Source: Warburgia ugandensis (taxonomy: Eukaryota; Streptophyta; Magnoliopsida; Canellales; Canellaceae). Taken from it: 64,000 nt of DNA. Made by a program: the position numbers and the translations under genes. Below the pieces are notes generated by a model. That model did no database searches, was not told the origin of the DNA, and was given only the letters and a program-made list of their open reading frames with translations. Shown here piece after piece: positions 45,501 to 58,330 of this stretch; the stretch's first letter is position 1; the number at the start of each line of letters is the position of its first letter. The stretch covers positions 40,055,880-40,119,879 of the forward strand of contig CP141132.1 of assembly GCA_035236585.1 (NCBI GenBank), written 5' to 3'.

Positions 45501-48500
45501 GTAAGATAATTGCTTGAATTGATGCTCCATTCATGTGGCTCTAGGTGCCAATCATCCATGGTTTGATGACTCACTTTGATGGCTCATACCTTGGTGGTTT
45601 AAGTGGCTATAATGTTTGACTTCAATGCTTGAGTAGCGTGGTTTCCTTAGGCTTCCTAGTTGGATTAAAAAACTGCATGTATGACCTTAATTCTCATGAA
45701 AAGTGGTGGACATGCATGACTTTTTGCATGGATCATTTTAATCACCTTTGATTTCTTCCAATTTATTCTAAGGTCTCTGCCCTAACACCCCCAGTAGGGG
45801 CACACCACCCCTACACCCATGGTGAGATAACCACATAGTTTGACCCATGAAATTTTTTGTAAAGAGCAATGTAGGCTATTAGATCTTCTTCTCACTTTCT
45901 ACAAAAGAATAAACAAACTAATTAGATCCTGGAAGTTTATGATGATTCATATACTTACTATGGATTAGCTTTTGAGCTTACACAATATCTAACTTTTGAA
46001 TCATTAGGTCAAAAATGCATGTGTTATAATTTCTTTTAGAAACTTAGAAATTACACTATATTTTACAACACATGAGTTACTATGACGACCCGGGTTTTGA
46101 TAACACTTTTTAAATACAAAATACAATGACATAGTGAGTTCAAACTCTAATAAAAATAATTTTGAAAGACTAAACAATAGTGGAGGAATCTTTTCTTTTT
46201 AAATTCACTTTGAAAAACCCAGAGTGTCATTTTTCTTTCTCCAAAACAAGAATTCTCGGTGAAATGAGTGCTCATTTCTACCAAAAATTTGGCAGAGTTT
46301 CTTCTGCTTTTTAATCATATGATATTTAATGCATGTTATTGCGAAGTACCTAATAAACATTCATTGATATTTTAAAACATAAATGGAGACTGTCTCCTTT
46401 TCATACATTTAACAAAATAAAAACAATTTACATCAATAAAATGCACCTAGAACCTCCACAGCACTACCCAGCCACATAAGTCTTCCAAATTCCCATAGTT
46501 ACATACAATGTAATATCTTTCTAATCGGATGCCATAACTTCAATTTAAAAACCAATTCTTACCTGTCCTTTTTCAAAGCTTCTATTGGCACACTTCGTCA
46601 GTAAATAGCTCCTATTCCTTGGGTGTCCTTTGTTCTGAAATAATATCAACATGCCAAGCTTGCTACTATTCTCTATATCTGAGGCATTGCAAACCAAAGC
46701 AATGCCACAACAATCAATCACCCATAGAGGTGGAATAAGATGCAATTTTATATAACAAAATCATGATAATTTTATATGAATCAATTTGTCCATACTGAAT
46801 CATGTAAACACAATTCAATTATCATTTGAATCATTCAACATTCATAAAAATCATGAATCCATGCCAAAATGGAAGAAATACCAATGCATCAGTACAAAAT
46901 ACATTCTTTGAAATGCAATGTATGTAGTCACATGTCAAACCTACTAGTCATTTACATTTCCTGATACCATTCTAAGCTCTAACGAGCCATTTCATATGTC
47001 AAATACCAACGCACCATTGGGTGTATCAGAGTGTATAGCAAATAATGTTATCCTCTTTGGCAAACTATCCCATGGGTGAACTACTGTCTTAAAGGCGTCA
47101 CGTAGCCTCAAGGTTTCCACGCAGTGCAAGCGCTCAACTACGTAGAACCATTAGTGCATGTGTTGTTACTAGTATCAAAATACACAGTGAGTATTATTGT
47201 CCTCTTTATGGACAAACTACTTTCCAAAAGACCTCATGTCGCCTCAAGGTTTTGTTCCACATAGTGTGGGTGCAACTGCCCAGAACCACTAATGAATTGG
47301 TTGCTCCATGTCATGAAAAAACAAATGGACTAAAACATCACAATGTACAACATGTGCTTACACACGAGCACTTTAATCATGATTCAATCTCAGCATGCAC
47401 ATCCATGTTATCTTTCATATAAACTGAAAAGACATGTTTCAATGCTTGAAATTCATATACAAATGCATATATGTGTGTGTGTGTGTAGCATCAATCTTAG
47501 CAATCTTAATTCCACCTACTTCAAATGGAGAACTTTAGGTTCACTGACGCGATAATCTATTTAGTTTGTATACAAGCTCCCGATCAGTCACACCTCTGTA
47601 ACAATACAAACACACATTCAGATATATAATTCTAGGATTTCTCTTAGCTTCCTTAGCATGAAAGTTTCCTCTAAGTTAGTCCTTGGCACTAGTTCTCACA
47701 AGGTGAAGTGACGATGCTCATTATTGTTCTAAGGGCATTTCATTAGTTATTGGTTGATAACTAACTGAATGACCAATGGTTACTGAATTTCCAATCCACG
47801 CCACTTTCACTATTCTATGATCTTAACACTTATTCCTAACCAGATCAACTCTTAAGTTGGAGTTGGATGCTATTTTCCATATTATAGTTCTCAATGCAAC
47901 CTATAATTGTATTCCTAAACCAAACTGACATAATGAGCATCGTAAGTAGTTCATATCACCCAATTTTTTATATATGTTTATCCAAATTCCATAACTTATA
48001 TCATATCTAAGGTGAGTCAAGATTCAGGAATCCATCCATGACCTCTGATCATTGATCTGACATCATAAGGTTATTGTTTGAATAGTGATAGATCAAACAG
48101 CCTAGATCATCCAATCTGTTTCACTTCCAATTCATGTCATCCTATTATTTTGAAGGACGGGAAACTCATTTGTGGTGTCTGATCATTGATCAAAATCATG
48201 AATTAATTGTGTGAACATTACCCGATTGGACGACTAAGATTGTTGGTTAGATTTTTAGCCTAGATCAACGATCTCAGTCAAATTCAGACTTTATCAAGCT
48301 CTTATTTACCTATTCCTAGGTTTGGATTAAGAAATAGATGGTTAGATCATCCCTAAACTTAGATCTAGCATAAAATCACATGGATTTAACAAAATTCATC
48401 AAATCAAAAGTTGGGTTTTGTAGATCTTACCTTTTAGATGCATTTTCATGTTTTCCCCTCTCTGGAATGGGCAAGATTGGCTCAGATTCATCATGACACC

Positions 48501-49262
48501 TCCAAAACTAGCATGCAATGATTCCCCTTTCAATTCGGCACTCAACAACGCATGGATCATTCTGAAACCTTGGGGTTTTGGTTCATGCATGCTGAGGAGA
48601 TTGGTCAGCTTGGATTGATGATCTGAGCCGCCATCTTCTCCGACGAGGTCTGTGAACTCTGGCACTTGAAGAACCCTAGCTCTCATTTTTCTTGCTCACC
48701 AGTGTGACAGAGTTCCCCAGCAAGCTCTCTCCCTTTCTCTTCTTCTTTCTCCTCTCCTTCTCTTCCCCTTCTCCTCTCTTTCTCCTCCTTCCTTCTTCCC
48801 TTCTCTTCTTCTCTCCTTTTTCTCCCTCATGTCAAGTTTCCTAGTCTATTGGGTTTTGGGAAGAGACAGACCTAACATTATGTCAAGTTCCCCTTAAGTG
48901 AGGGGGGTGCCAGTATCAAATCTGGCCCCTTCATTTAAGGCATTTCATTTTTTTTTTCATCTTATTTTTACAGAATTGCCCCTCATATTCAAATACTCAT
49001 ATCTCCTCCATCTGAACTTTGATTTCTACAAATTGGCGTCATTTGAATAATCTTTTCGAGTCCTATCCAATTATAAAGGTCTCAATGCTAGATTAGATGT
49101 TTATCCAATCTTTCACTTACAAACTCCAAAAATATAAGTTTAATATGTTCTTTTTATCCCAATTTAATATTTTTTAAAATTCACTAAAATTGAGATTTAG
49201 AAATTAAGGATGTTAAAGTTACTAATTGGATACTTTTTATACCAAATTGAACACTAATCACA
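42570..49262 (-). repeat. Athila-B 3' LTR, interrupted by LTR-E
   Basis: The LTR starts TGTGATTAG on the minus strand (49262), next to the PPT. It ends at 42570 with the complement of TGGTGTATATTTT, after a GGGATTGACC block like that near the end of the Athila-A LTRs. Without LTR-E it is about 3.55 kb. The start at 49262 is well supported; the end depends on motif similarity only. Segments 43.3-43.95 kb and 44.3-44.9 kb look like an old duplication. The frames here are short and unconvincing. Confidence 0.62.
46081..49217 (-). mobile_element. LTR-E: solo LTR, minus strand
   Basis: A 3137-bp sequence whose plus-strand ends read TATGACGACCCGGG (46081) and GGATGTTAAA (49217), flanked by a perfect TSD GTTAC (46076-46080 and 49218-49222). 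Its blocks follow the LTR at 26.7-28.5 kb and the end of LTR-A. A CT-rich tract at 48715-48830 takes the place of the CT microsatellite of the 28-kb copy. The terminal TG is worn at both ends, so the insertion is old. Confidence 0.88.
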
Positions 49263-49272
49263 CACCCCAACC
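49263..49272 (-). promoter_or_regulatory. Polypurine tract of Athila-B
   Basis: Minus-strand GGTTGGGGTG directly before the LTR start, matching the PPT of Athila-A and preceded in both by GCTAGCAAAATG-type sequence. Confidence 0.8.
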
Positions 49273-51069
49273 AGCATTTTGCTAGTCTCGAGCAAAACAC
49301 ACAAAAATCATGAAAACAAAAGTGGTTGTCAGTTTTGTCAGTACTCATGATTACATTTAGCATATGTGACAAGCCATTAAGCCCATAGGTTACCCTTAGT
49401 GTACTAGTTTTCCTCATCATGGTTTGCAATGAACACACTCGCAAAATTCAATAAGGCTAAGTCTTTTGTTTTGTCTAAGAGAATTCTCATCCATTCGTAC
49501 CATATTACTTTAACAACTTAATAAATATGAAAGAAAAATTACACAAGTTACCCATATACTAAAGTCATTCCTATTTCATCTTGAAGTGCATACGTGTGTA
49601 TAGCTACATGAGTCAAGACTCTAAATAGAAATGCTCATTGCTCCATTGTAAAGATGTCTTGACCTCAAATTCTCGTAGGTATACTCTTAGGAATAAGGCT
49701 CCCAAAGAAAAGGTCGAATAACTTTCACTTAGTATGTCATTGAATCCAAAGATACTAATGGCTCACATAACTTTTTAAAAGCACAAATGAGACAAAGGAT
49801 TGTTATCCCTAAGAATGGATGTCTTTACCAAGATCATTAGGGTTAGGTCACCTTAATTCCTTCCTATTTATATCTTCATTAAGGCTATGTTCTGACTAAC
49901 ATCAATATGTCTTTAGATAGGTTGAAATGTAGGATTGAGTTAGATTCTAAAAGGAAGGGTATAATGATTTAAAGTTTTAAATCTGAGTAGAGTTCTTCAA
50001 TTGATGTAGGACAATTTTTAGACTTTTTATTATATTAAAGTGAATATTTCTTTTGCATTTTCCTTTCACTTGTTTTTTTTTATGCTTATTTCACTTTTTC
50101 TTGGATTTCTAAGAAGGAACACTTTTCTTTGTACTTCTTTGAAGAAAGGCTTTCTCTATGTTGACACTTCCAACATTTTTCACTTCTTAAACTTTAGTCC
50201 TTTTTCTATTTGTTTTTTCTTTTACCACCTCTACTCATCTTTTAAAGTAATGGATATTCTTACTGTGTGTTTTGGTTAAAGGTAAATAAGGTTTTAAGAA
50301 ATAAAAGGATTTTCAAAGAGGCTCAAAGGTTTTAACTAGTGCATAGAATAGAATGGGTAGGCTTTATGTCTCTGGGCTATAACAAGTATGGCCTATATCA
50401 TTTGATAGGTTTCATTAAACCTATCTGATTCAATAAATCTTCAAGAAACAAAGTTAGTACTCCTATTGATTTTTGGCAATTTGACCAAAACAAAGAACAT
50501 TGGGATCCTAAAATAATGTATACTAAAGAAATTATGTAATTGCATATAACCCTCATAGTCTTTAATACTCACAAGGTATACAGGTCTCCTCTAATTTTCC
50601 TCAGGGTCTCTATGTCATACCATTTGTTAGTCTAGACTTATGCATTGTGTGTAAGAGTGTTCTAAGATTTAACTTTCATAAAACACTTTATAAGACAAGA
50701 ATAAATTGTAGAATTAACCATATGCATTTCTATTAAGAAGTTAAAGTAGTGGAAATATCAAACTTCAAACAATCCAATTTTCATCACAGTAAAAGAACTT
50801 TGACCTAAAACTTTGAAATTTTTTTCCAAAAATATGAAGAAAACTTGACATCTCCTGCATGTCTACACTCCCCAACCTGAACGAAACATTGTCCTCAATG
50901 TTTTGAAACATAGGATCCTAAGTGATAAATGTACAATGTAAAATAATGAGACTCTAAAATCTGTTGTTGCTCCCAGTAAGCACTAAGTTTAAGATCTTCA
51001 GCTAGACATGCTATGCAGTGATAATGATGAATGCAAGTGTCATGGGACATGCTAAGGTGGGTCCTAATA
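49273..51069 (-). other. Athila-B 3' noncoding region
   Basis: Collinear with 7826-9640 of Athila-A. It keeps the block with AAACTTAGTGCTTACTGGGAG (about 50965-51005, minus strand) and the GGACAATGTTTCGTTCAGG block (about 50875-50900), followed by a second GGTTGGGGAGTGT. No open frame of note. That both copies preserve this region argues for a role in the element. Confidence 0.72.
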
Positions 51070-52080
51070 GACTGGTTCCTCTAATAAGATCTCCTCTTCT
51101 TCAAGGTTGACCAACTCCAGGAAGGGTTTCAACCTTTGTCCATTAAGTTTGGAGACTTCTCCATCCTTGTCTATCTTGACGACCTCGTAAGGATAAACAG
51201 TACATAGCATGTAGGGTCTAGTCCATCAGATCTAAGTTTTGCTATCTTGGGTGAAGGACTTTCTTAAGATATGTCTATCGTCAGTACTTTTCATGCTTTC
51301 TTTGTATTTCTTTGCTAACTCATATGCATCCTTCCTATGTTCATCCAACTCATTAAGTTGGAGTTTTCTATGGGTCCTAGTAGTATCTAAGTCAAAATTG
51401 AGCTTTTTAATAGCCCAATATACTCTATGTTCAAGTTCTACTGGTAATGGCAAGCCTTTCCATAGAGCATGTGGTAAGGTGACATGCCTATAGGAGTTTT
51501 AAATGCTATACGATAGACCCATAAAGTGTTACTAAGCCTGAAAGACCAGTCTTTCCTATTTGGATTGACTATCTTTTCTAAAATATACTTTATTTCTCTA
51601 TGAAACACTTCTACATGTCCATTGTTTAAGGATGATAAGGGGAGCAAATTTATGGGTAACACAATATTTCTTTAGTGACTTTTTAGACACCCTATTGCAA
51701 AAATGTTTACCCTCATCACTAATCATGACCTTAGGTCTACCAAAACATGCAAATATATTTTCTTTTAAGAACCTAACAACCACCTTCTAGTCATTACTTT
51801 TACATGGAATGTCTTCTACCCATTTTAGCACATAATCTAGTCCTACAAGGATATACAAATAACCAAAGGAATTAGGAAAAGGTCCCATGAAATCAATGCT
51901 CCAAGCATCCAAAGGTTCAACTATTAAAATGGAATTTAAGGGCAATAAAAACCACATTGCAAAGTCTTTGTAGATGTATTTCTGAAACTATAATGGCCCC
52001 CATAGGCATGGTCATGGTAAAAGGAGATGATCATATGTTGTTCATTATCTGATACATATCTCCTAATAATTTTATTAAGA
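51070..52080 (-). pseudogene. Athila-B integrase remnant
   Basis: On the minus strand: [16 protein letters not shown] near 51880-51915 (first Asp), MISDEGKHF near 51705-51730 (second Asp), VEVFHREIKYILEK near 51580-51625 (Glu), then the C-terminal GKACHYQ and [20 protein letters not shown] block at 51350-51450. All three catalytic residues can be seen, but stops and shifts break the frame, and the part before 51990 with the zinc finger is degraded. Confidence 0.86.
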
Positions 52081-52660
52081 TAGTACTTAAACAAGAATGG
52101 GTCATCCCAAGTAAAGTGTCTAGCCTTAGTAACAAAACTTCCTATTTTTTTTTAGATCAAAGACTGGGCATTTTTCCAGTGGTTAGACAATTGACTATAT
52201 CTACATACCAAGGAAACTGGGAAATGTGCAACAATTGTTCATATAGAAAGGTGTCTATTATAGGCACATTCTCACTACTAGACTCCACAACTAACTTGGA
52301 TAAGTGGTCAGCTACAATATTCTCAGAACCTTTCTTGTCCCAAATTTCTAGATCAAATTCTTATAAGAACGGTATCCATTGGATTAGCCTAGGTTTTGAA
52401 TCTTTCTTTGAAAGAAGATATTTAAGTGCTGCATGATCCAAGTATACTATGACCTTAGATCCTAGCAAATAAAAATCTAAATTTATACAATGCAAAAATC
52501 ACTTCCAACAACTCTTTTTCCATAATGGAATAATTGAGTTGGGCATCTTGAGTGTCTTGCTAGCATAATATATCACATGGGGAAGTTTATCAATACGATG
52601 TCCCAACATAGCCCCGATCGCATAGTCTAAAGTGTTGCACATTATTTCAAATGGTGCATT
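52081..52660 (-). pseudogene. Athila-B RNase H remnant
   Basis: Minus-strand readings include [20 protein letters not shown] near 52390-52450 and NIVADHLSKLVVES near 52280-52320; the N-terminal ALTDRVECTI-like start lies near 52640. Stops near 52350 and a shift near 52490 break it. The frame on the plus strand (52116-52436) is only the complement. Confidence 0.82.
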
Positions 52661-52780
52661 CCACTCTATCAGTCAAATAACAGGCATAGAAGTTAACTCA
52701 GCCTTTACGTGCTCAAATGCTTTCATGCAGTTATCACCAAAGTCAAAAGATGCATCCTTCATAAGTAGAAATACTTTAGA
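52661..52780 (-). pseudogene. Athila-B RT remnant (extreme C-terminus only)
   Basis: Reads MKDASFDFGDNCMKAFEHVK, the very end of the RT/connection segment. It is joined at about 52775 directly to the protease tail (ending SENLKYFYL). The whole RT with YxDD is missing. The deletion is larger at its 3' side than in Athila-A, so the two are separate events. Confidence 0.85.
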
Positions 52781-52901
52781 TTTTCAGATAAAGGTTTAAG
52801 GACCAAGGTGGGTGGTTTTTCTATAAATAGGACTGGTACAGATTTTGATGGAGGAAGTGGTTCCATATGAGGACGCAATTTAGAGCTATCCATTATAGGT
52901 G
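52781..52901 (-). pseudogene. Athila-B protease tail, part left of LTR-F
   Basis: Minus-strand reading PIMDSSKLRPHMEPLPPSKS, equivalent to the segment at 5685-5750 in Athila-A. The frame continues from the codons for DAA at 57746-57754 on the other side of LTR-F, which shows that LTR-F landed inside this gene. Confidence 0.85.
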
Positions 52902-53484
52902 TTGTAATAACCCCAATTTTTGTAATTGATTGAGAAAATTAATAAAGTTTGACTTTCAAAAATTTTGGGCTAAAATATTAGGGTTATTTAGAATATACTT
53001 CTTATAAAAGTATAATCAAAGAATAAGACATGTATAATTGAAATTAAACTTAGTAAACCCTTCAGAATGACTATAAGCATGACAAATTCTGAATTTGGAT
53101 GAAAAATCCTTCATTTTCTTCATTTCTTGGACAAAAGGGTAAAATAGTAATTTTATCCAAAAATAAAATCTAAGACATCAAAATTTAGAATGTACTGAGA
53201 AATATGAATCCAACACCACTAAGTATGCTCAATTCTTAAATCGTGGGAATAAATCTTAATTTTTTATATATAAAGGGCAAAATGGTCTTTTTACACCATG
53301 TGGGGCCCACATGGGGTCCACAAGGGACCCAAAAACGAATGGCCAGCCCACGTGAAATCATGGGTCAAACCATACCAACTGGTCTTAGGGAAGTAGGTGG
53401 AGAATGGGAGAATCCAATGCTTATTTAATAATAAAAAAATTACCATCATTAATGCATATCATCATGAAAGAAGACCAAAATGCC

Positions 53485-53492
53485 TATAAATA
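53485..53492 (+). promoter_or_regulatory. TATA box of LTR-F
   Basis: TATAAATA followed by an A/C-rich leader. The equivalent in LTR-G is at 59840-59847. Confidence 0.65.
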
Positions 53493-56400
53493 CAACCCCA
53501 AAAATCCTCCAAAAATACTCCTAAAATTCCCACAATTTTTTTTTTAATCTCCTTGAAAAATTAGACCTAGATCTCTCCCCAAAAACCCAAAAAAATCTCA
53601 AGAGATCTCTCTCTTTTCAATTTCTTTTTGTTTTTAAATTGGAACAAGAGACCTAAAATCAATTAGGCACTCTGTTCCAGATCTAATATCATCAATTTCA
53701 CCATCCAAAACTTCCCACCATAGCTTAGATACAAAACCCCCAAAGAAATTTCAAGATCCAACGGTTCAAACAACGGTAATTTGCAAGAAAGGTGGATCTT
53801 GGGCCATATCTTCATCAAAAGGGTATTTCTTTTAAATTGGACATATAACCAACCTTTTTGTCTCCAATCAGGTAGGTGGAAAATGTTTAAACCGTAGAAC
53901 CTTTAATTCAGGACTATGGAGTGCTCAAATGAAAATTCTAACTGTCCCAATCGATCCAAAAGGGTCCAAAACCCTTAGGGTAGAATTTTCATGAAGGTCG
54001 GATAAGGATTGGGGCCTCAATTGATAGAGGATTGATTGGGCGGTCCAAAATGAACTGTCCGATCTCCTGATCGACTGGGGCCCAAGACCACAACACGACG
54101 CAGCATGGAAGACATCGCACATGGAAGCATTCTGTGGGCACTGCGTTTGGGACGTTGTCCCAAGCGGGACAACGGCGCTTCTGCTTCGTCGACGAGCGGA
54201 CGCGCCCGACGAGCATCCCGGTTACTTATGCACGGACGACGAGCGTCCCACTCGTCCCACCCACGTCGAGAGACTTACCTAAAAGGCACTTCCATAACGT
54301 CTCTGTGACATATGCACCCGACTAGCAGGAGCGTTCCGCCCAGCTTGTTTCTGCCCGAAAAATCTAGGCCGTCCATTCCTTGGGCCTAGATCAAATCTAG
54401 GCCCTAAGAACGACTATAAACTTCCATATCTAATTCCAGAGCCATCTGAACTCCAAATTGAGATCAGAAAGAAGCTATGGAAAGCTTGAAACCTCTATTT
54501 TCTAATGAAATGATAAAATCAAAAAATTATTTAGTAAAACTTTCTGTATTAAAGAAACAAGTTTTCAATTGCCAAGATCTTCAAGATCTGGGATGATCAG
54601 ATCTTGGAGATATGTTTTAATAATGATAAAATATTGGAATGAAGTTATATAAATGGTTTATTTGAGCAGATCTAAGAGATATTAAGGGATTTATCCACTA
54701 TGGTAGAAAAACCCTAAAAATTACAAAGGGACTCACTTGATCAATAAGATCAAGTGTGATCAAATCCTTGAGATGGATGGCATGGATGTTGATATGATGA
54801 AATCCAAGGAAATCATGGATGAATTATGACAAAAATAGATCAATATGATCTTTGAACCTTAATAAAGAAAACCCCCTAAATATAACTAATACCCTTAATC
54901 AAAGGAAAAGATCTAAGATCTAATAGTTGGATCATGAGTGAAGATTTCTACAAATATTAATATAATCATTTTCCTTTAATAGCATCTTAAATATGATTTA
55001 TGTTATAAAGCATGCTAGTGTAACTTTTAGACTTTAGCATGATATGTGATGATATTGTTATCATAGGGTGCTAGATTTAATTATCTTAGGGGCACTTTAG
55101 TATGATTTCATGCCATTGTAACTTAGGACCATGCTAGATTTTCATATAAGATTATACTAGAGTATGAGATTATACCTAAGGTCCATGTCAGTTTAAATTG
55201 AGTTATTAAGGTATATTAGTTGGAAATCATGCTAGTGTAATTTTAAGTACCTTGCCTCATTATCATTAAGTGTTCAATTATGTAGTTTTATACTTTGAAT
55301 TTATAATTCATTTATGGTTAAATTTTATTAGTAGATCTACTTGTTATGAGATAAAGAGCATAAAACACCAAAATGTACTCTAATGAGAAAGTAGAGTTTT
55401 ATGACACAAATAAGAATGGAGTATTTTGGACTTCATTAGTAAGGGCTATAGTTAGTAAGACAATATAAGTATTATCAAATCCTTGGCCCAAACTAGGAGA
55501 ATAATAAACCCCATGAATGACATTGTACATATTCATGGACTTAATTAAAATCAATTACAAAGAATACTTAGGGTCAACATGCTTATAGGAACCTTATGAA
55601 AGGTTGAGCTATGGTCACTCTAGTGAATGTGAAACATAGTGGTTAAGGGAGTTATCTAATAGAGTATCGCTCTTCCCCTACCATCTGTTGATGTTTGTGA
55701 GGTCTAAATGCCTCCTTACATGAGGATTGAAGTAACCACTTTGTGTTCACCCATTCAGCTAGTAAGCCTTAGCCAATTGGAAATAAGAGGAGCAGTCTAG
55801 ATTTAGGCTTAAATAAGTTACCTTCAACCAGCAAAACATTAACTGCTTGAATAATAATAGTAAGAGCATAAAAGGCTAGTAAATTACCTAACCCTAATAA
55901 AAACCGTAAGTAAGATAAGGATGATCAAATAAGATCCATTAGATCTTGGATGATCAAGAACAATAAGAATAAGAATATTATATTGTACTTAGTATGCATA
56001 TTTATTAGTGTGCTTGTTCTAGTTCATTAGATTACATAATCCAAACCCTTGATCAAAGATGATTCAAGGAAGAAAACCAAGATCATCCTCCTTAGGGATG
56101 ATCCAATAACTGAACTTAGATCAAAGAAGAACTAGATGATAAAAGATCTAGGACCTTGATCTTTATCAACATGTGTAGATTGTCAATCAATGGATCTATG
56201 AAAGATCAAGATCAAGGAGATGGACACACTAAGACTTGGAGATAGAAAAATACTTAGATATGAATGATCTAACGATCATTCTAAACATCATATCTAGTGA
56301 TCAATAGGATTGTTCAAAATTTATATATTAACAATATGTACGAATGTACAGATTACATACATCAGTCAGGATCGTGGAAGATTTGGAAAAAGAGATCACT

Positions 56401-57307
56401 CCTTAAAGGTAGGAGGATTTGATGAATGCATTTACATGGGATATACATGATTGAACTCATGATCTTATGTTGACAAGAGTAATGTTAATACTTGTATTAA
56501 ATCTCTTAAAAACCTTATGATCCAACCAAACACATATAAGATGGTTAAGGACTAGACTATAAGTGAATAGGGAACTAGAAAATATTTCAGCCCTAAGTAA
56601 ACAGACAGATGGTCTGATATATATGAAATCTATTTTACATACAAGCTTGGAGGCTTGTGAGTTTGTTTTAATAGGCATAAGCCTAGGGGGATGCTATTGC
56701 TAGAGGAGTTATAAGGGTTTGACCACCTGCTCCTTGAAATTTGATGATATGATGATACCTTGCCCAATGAGAGGCTAAAAGTCGAGTGGTGGCAATTATG
56801 GGAAGGCCACCACTGTGAAAGTCCTGGGCCCCCCATACGGGCAGTGACATAATATTTTCCACTGTGGTATTAGTGGTGAACATGGCAGTTATCCGAGTGC
56901 GCTAGTAAGAATTAGACTGCAGCATAGCAACCTTTTTTATTATTTTGCACTATGATGCATATGGGAATAGGCATAGTAAAATGTCTTATGTTTTAGCATA
57001 ATGAAATGCTAGGTAATTGTATATTACCAATATTTCCCAAGAAGGGAAATTTCCAGTGTAAGATTAGCTAAAATACTAAATTCTCATAATGGAGAGAATT
57101 GATCAACTTAGTTGGGAATGATATTTGACTACTTTCATAAATTTAACTGGTTTACTCATGAAGAGTATGTATGCATATAGATATACATAAATTACAATGT
57201 AAAGAGTAGAGACATGAATATGTTGAGGGATAATGGGATTATGAAGTATTGGAATTACATTGTCAATTATTATGCTTCTTGAATCCCCTACCAAGCATTG
57301 CTTGCTG

Positions 57308-57332
57308 AGATATTGTACTTGTTGCAATATCT
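57308..57332. other. Conserved hairpin in LTR-F
   Basis: Stem AGATATTG (57308-57315) with CAATATCT (57325-57332). It lies 0.41 kb before the LTR end and is nearly the same as the hairpin of LTR-A. Confidence 0.72.
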
Positions 57333-57741
57333 TAGATACATGGAAGGAGAGTTAGGAGTTGAAGATGATAGAAGACTTGAAGAGAATAATCTTCAAGGTA
57401 TACCCTTGAAGACATGTATTTTTCTTTGTTGAGAGTTTTATTGTATGGTGAGCTTGAGTTTTGGATTATGTAATTTAGACAAGTATTGTAATAGATTTGG
57501 CTGTACTGTGAACCACTGGATGAATTCTGAAATTTAATAAAAGTATATTACTTCAATGGAAATTTTATTTTGTACACAAATTGTACTTATGTTATGTAGG
57601 AAGTAGTGACTTGGGTTTTCAAAACAAGTTATAAAGAAAAGAATTTCTGCTGCTTTATTTTGTGAAATTTTTTTACACTCTTAAGAGCCCTGTCTTTCAA
57701 AATACATTACAAAATGTGTTACAAAAACCCAGGTCGTCACA

Positions 57742-58330
57742 CGTGCAGCATCTATGATAGTATTTACCTCTTCAATGTATTTTTCTACGCCAAAGTCACA
57801 ACAAAAATTTACTTTACAAGCCTCAAGTGGGTCTAGATGATGGTGTATTAGCATCTTGAAGTAGACCTTCACTTAAATTTATTACACAAGAATCGTCTAG
57901 GTCTAGATGCTGATGATCAACAATAAAAATATAAAGATTGACTCTCATATTGTCAAAAGCTAATTTCATCACATCATTTCTACAATTGATGATGGCATTG
58001 GACATTGCTAAGAATGGATGTCCAAGAATTATCAAGATCTCACTATTGGGGCCTAACATAGGTTTGTGTATCTAGGTTGAGAAAGTCAACATGAAAGTAA
58101 AAATGGTCCAGCTGTATTAGAGCATATTCAACTATATCATGTGGAATCTTAACTGATCTATCTGCTAACTATAAAGTGGCATTGGTTGGCTGAAAGTCAC
58201 TGAGTCGTAGTGGCTTATAGATAGAAAATGGCAACATATTTAGCTAACCCCTAGATCAAGTGCTACCTTATCTATGACATGATTCCCAATGACACAAAAC
58301 CTTAGGAGGTGTCTAGTGTTGTATTATAAA
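57742..58330 (-). pseudogene. Athila-B protease region, part right of LTR-F
   Basis: On the minus strand: DLG motif near 58245 (ALDLGVS, followed by a shift), ILGHPFLAMSNAIINC near 57985-58035, then LDPLEACKVN near 57805-57835 and YIEEVNTIIDAA ending at 57746. The catalytic motif is again DLG rather than DTG/DSG, as in Athila-A. Several stops and shifts. Confidence 0.83.

Larger units (their letters stand above)
52902..57741 (+). mobile_element. LTR-F: 4.8-kb solo LTR, plus strand
   Basis: From (T)TGTAATAACCCC to GGTCGTCAC(A). The host protease frame resumes exactly across it, with AGGTG (52897-52901) and ACGTG (57741-57745) as a TSD with one change. No coding sequence, PBS or second LTR is seen inside, so it is a solo LTR of unusual length. 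It has a TATA box (53485-53492), a CpG-rich part (about 54080-54330), a block shared with the Athila-A leader (about 55435-55800), and a hairpin at 57308-57332. Many GATCAAGATC-type motifs fill 54.7-56.4 kb. Confidence 0.85.

Noticed and set aside
45780..45810. PPT-like CTACTGGGGG followed by TGTTAGGGC on the minus strand as an LTR start
   Set aside because: The flanks give no TSD with 42565-42569, and the better supported Athila-B LTR start with its PPT lies at 49262. It is probably chance, though a separate old LTR cannot be fully excluded.
52116..52436. 106-codon plus-strand frame
   Set aside because: It is the complement of the Athila-B RNase H, which explains it fully.
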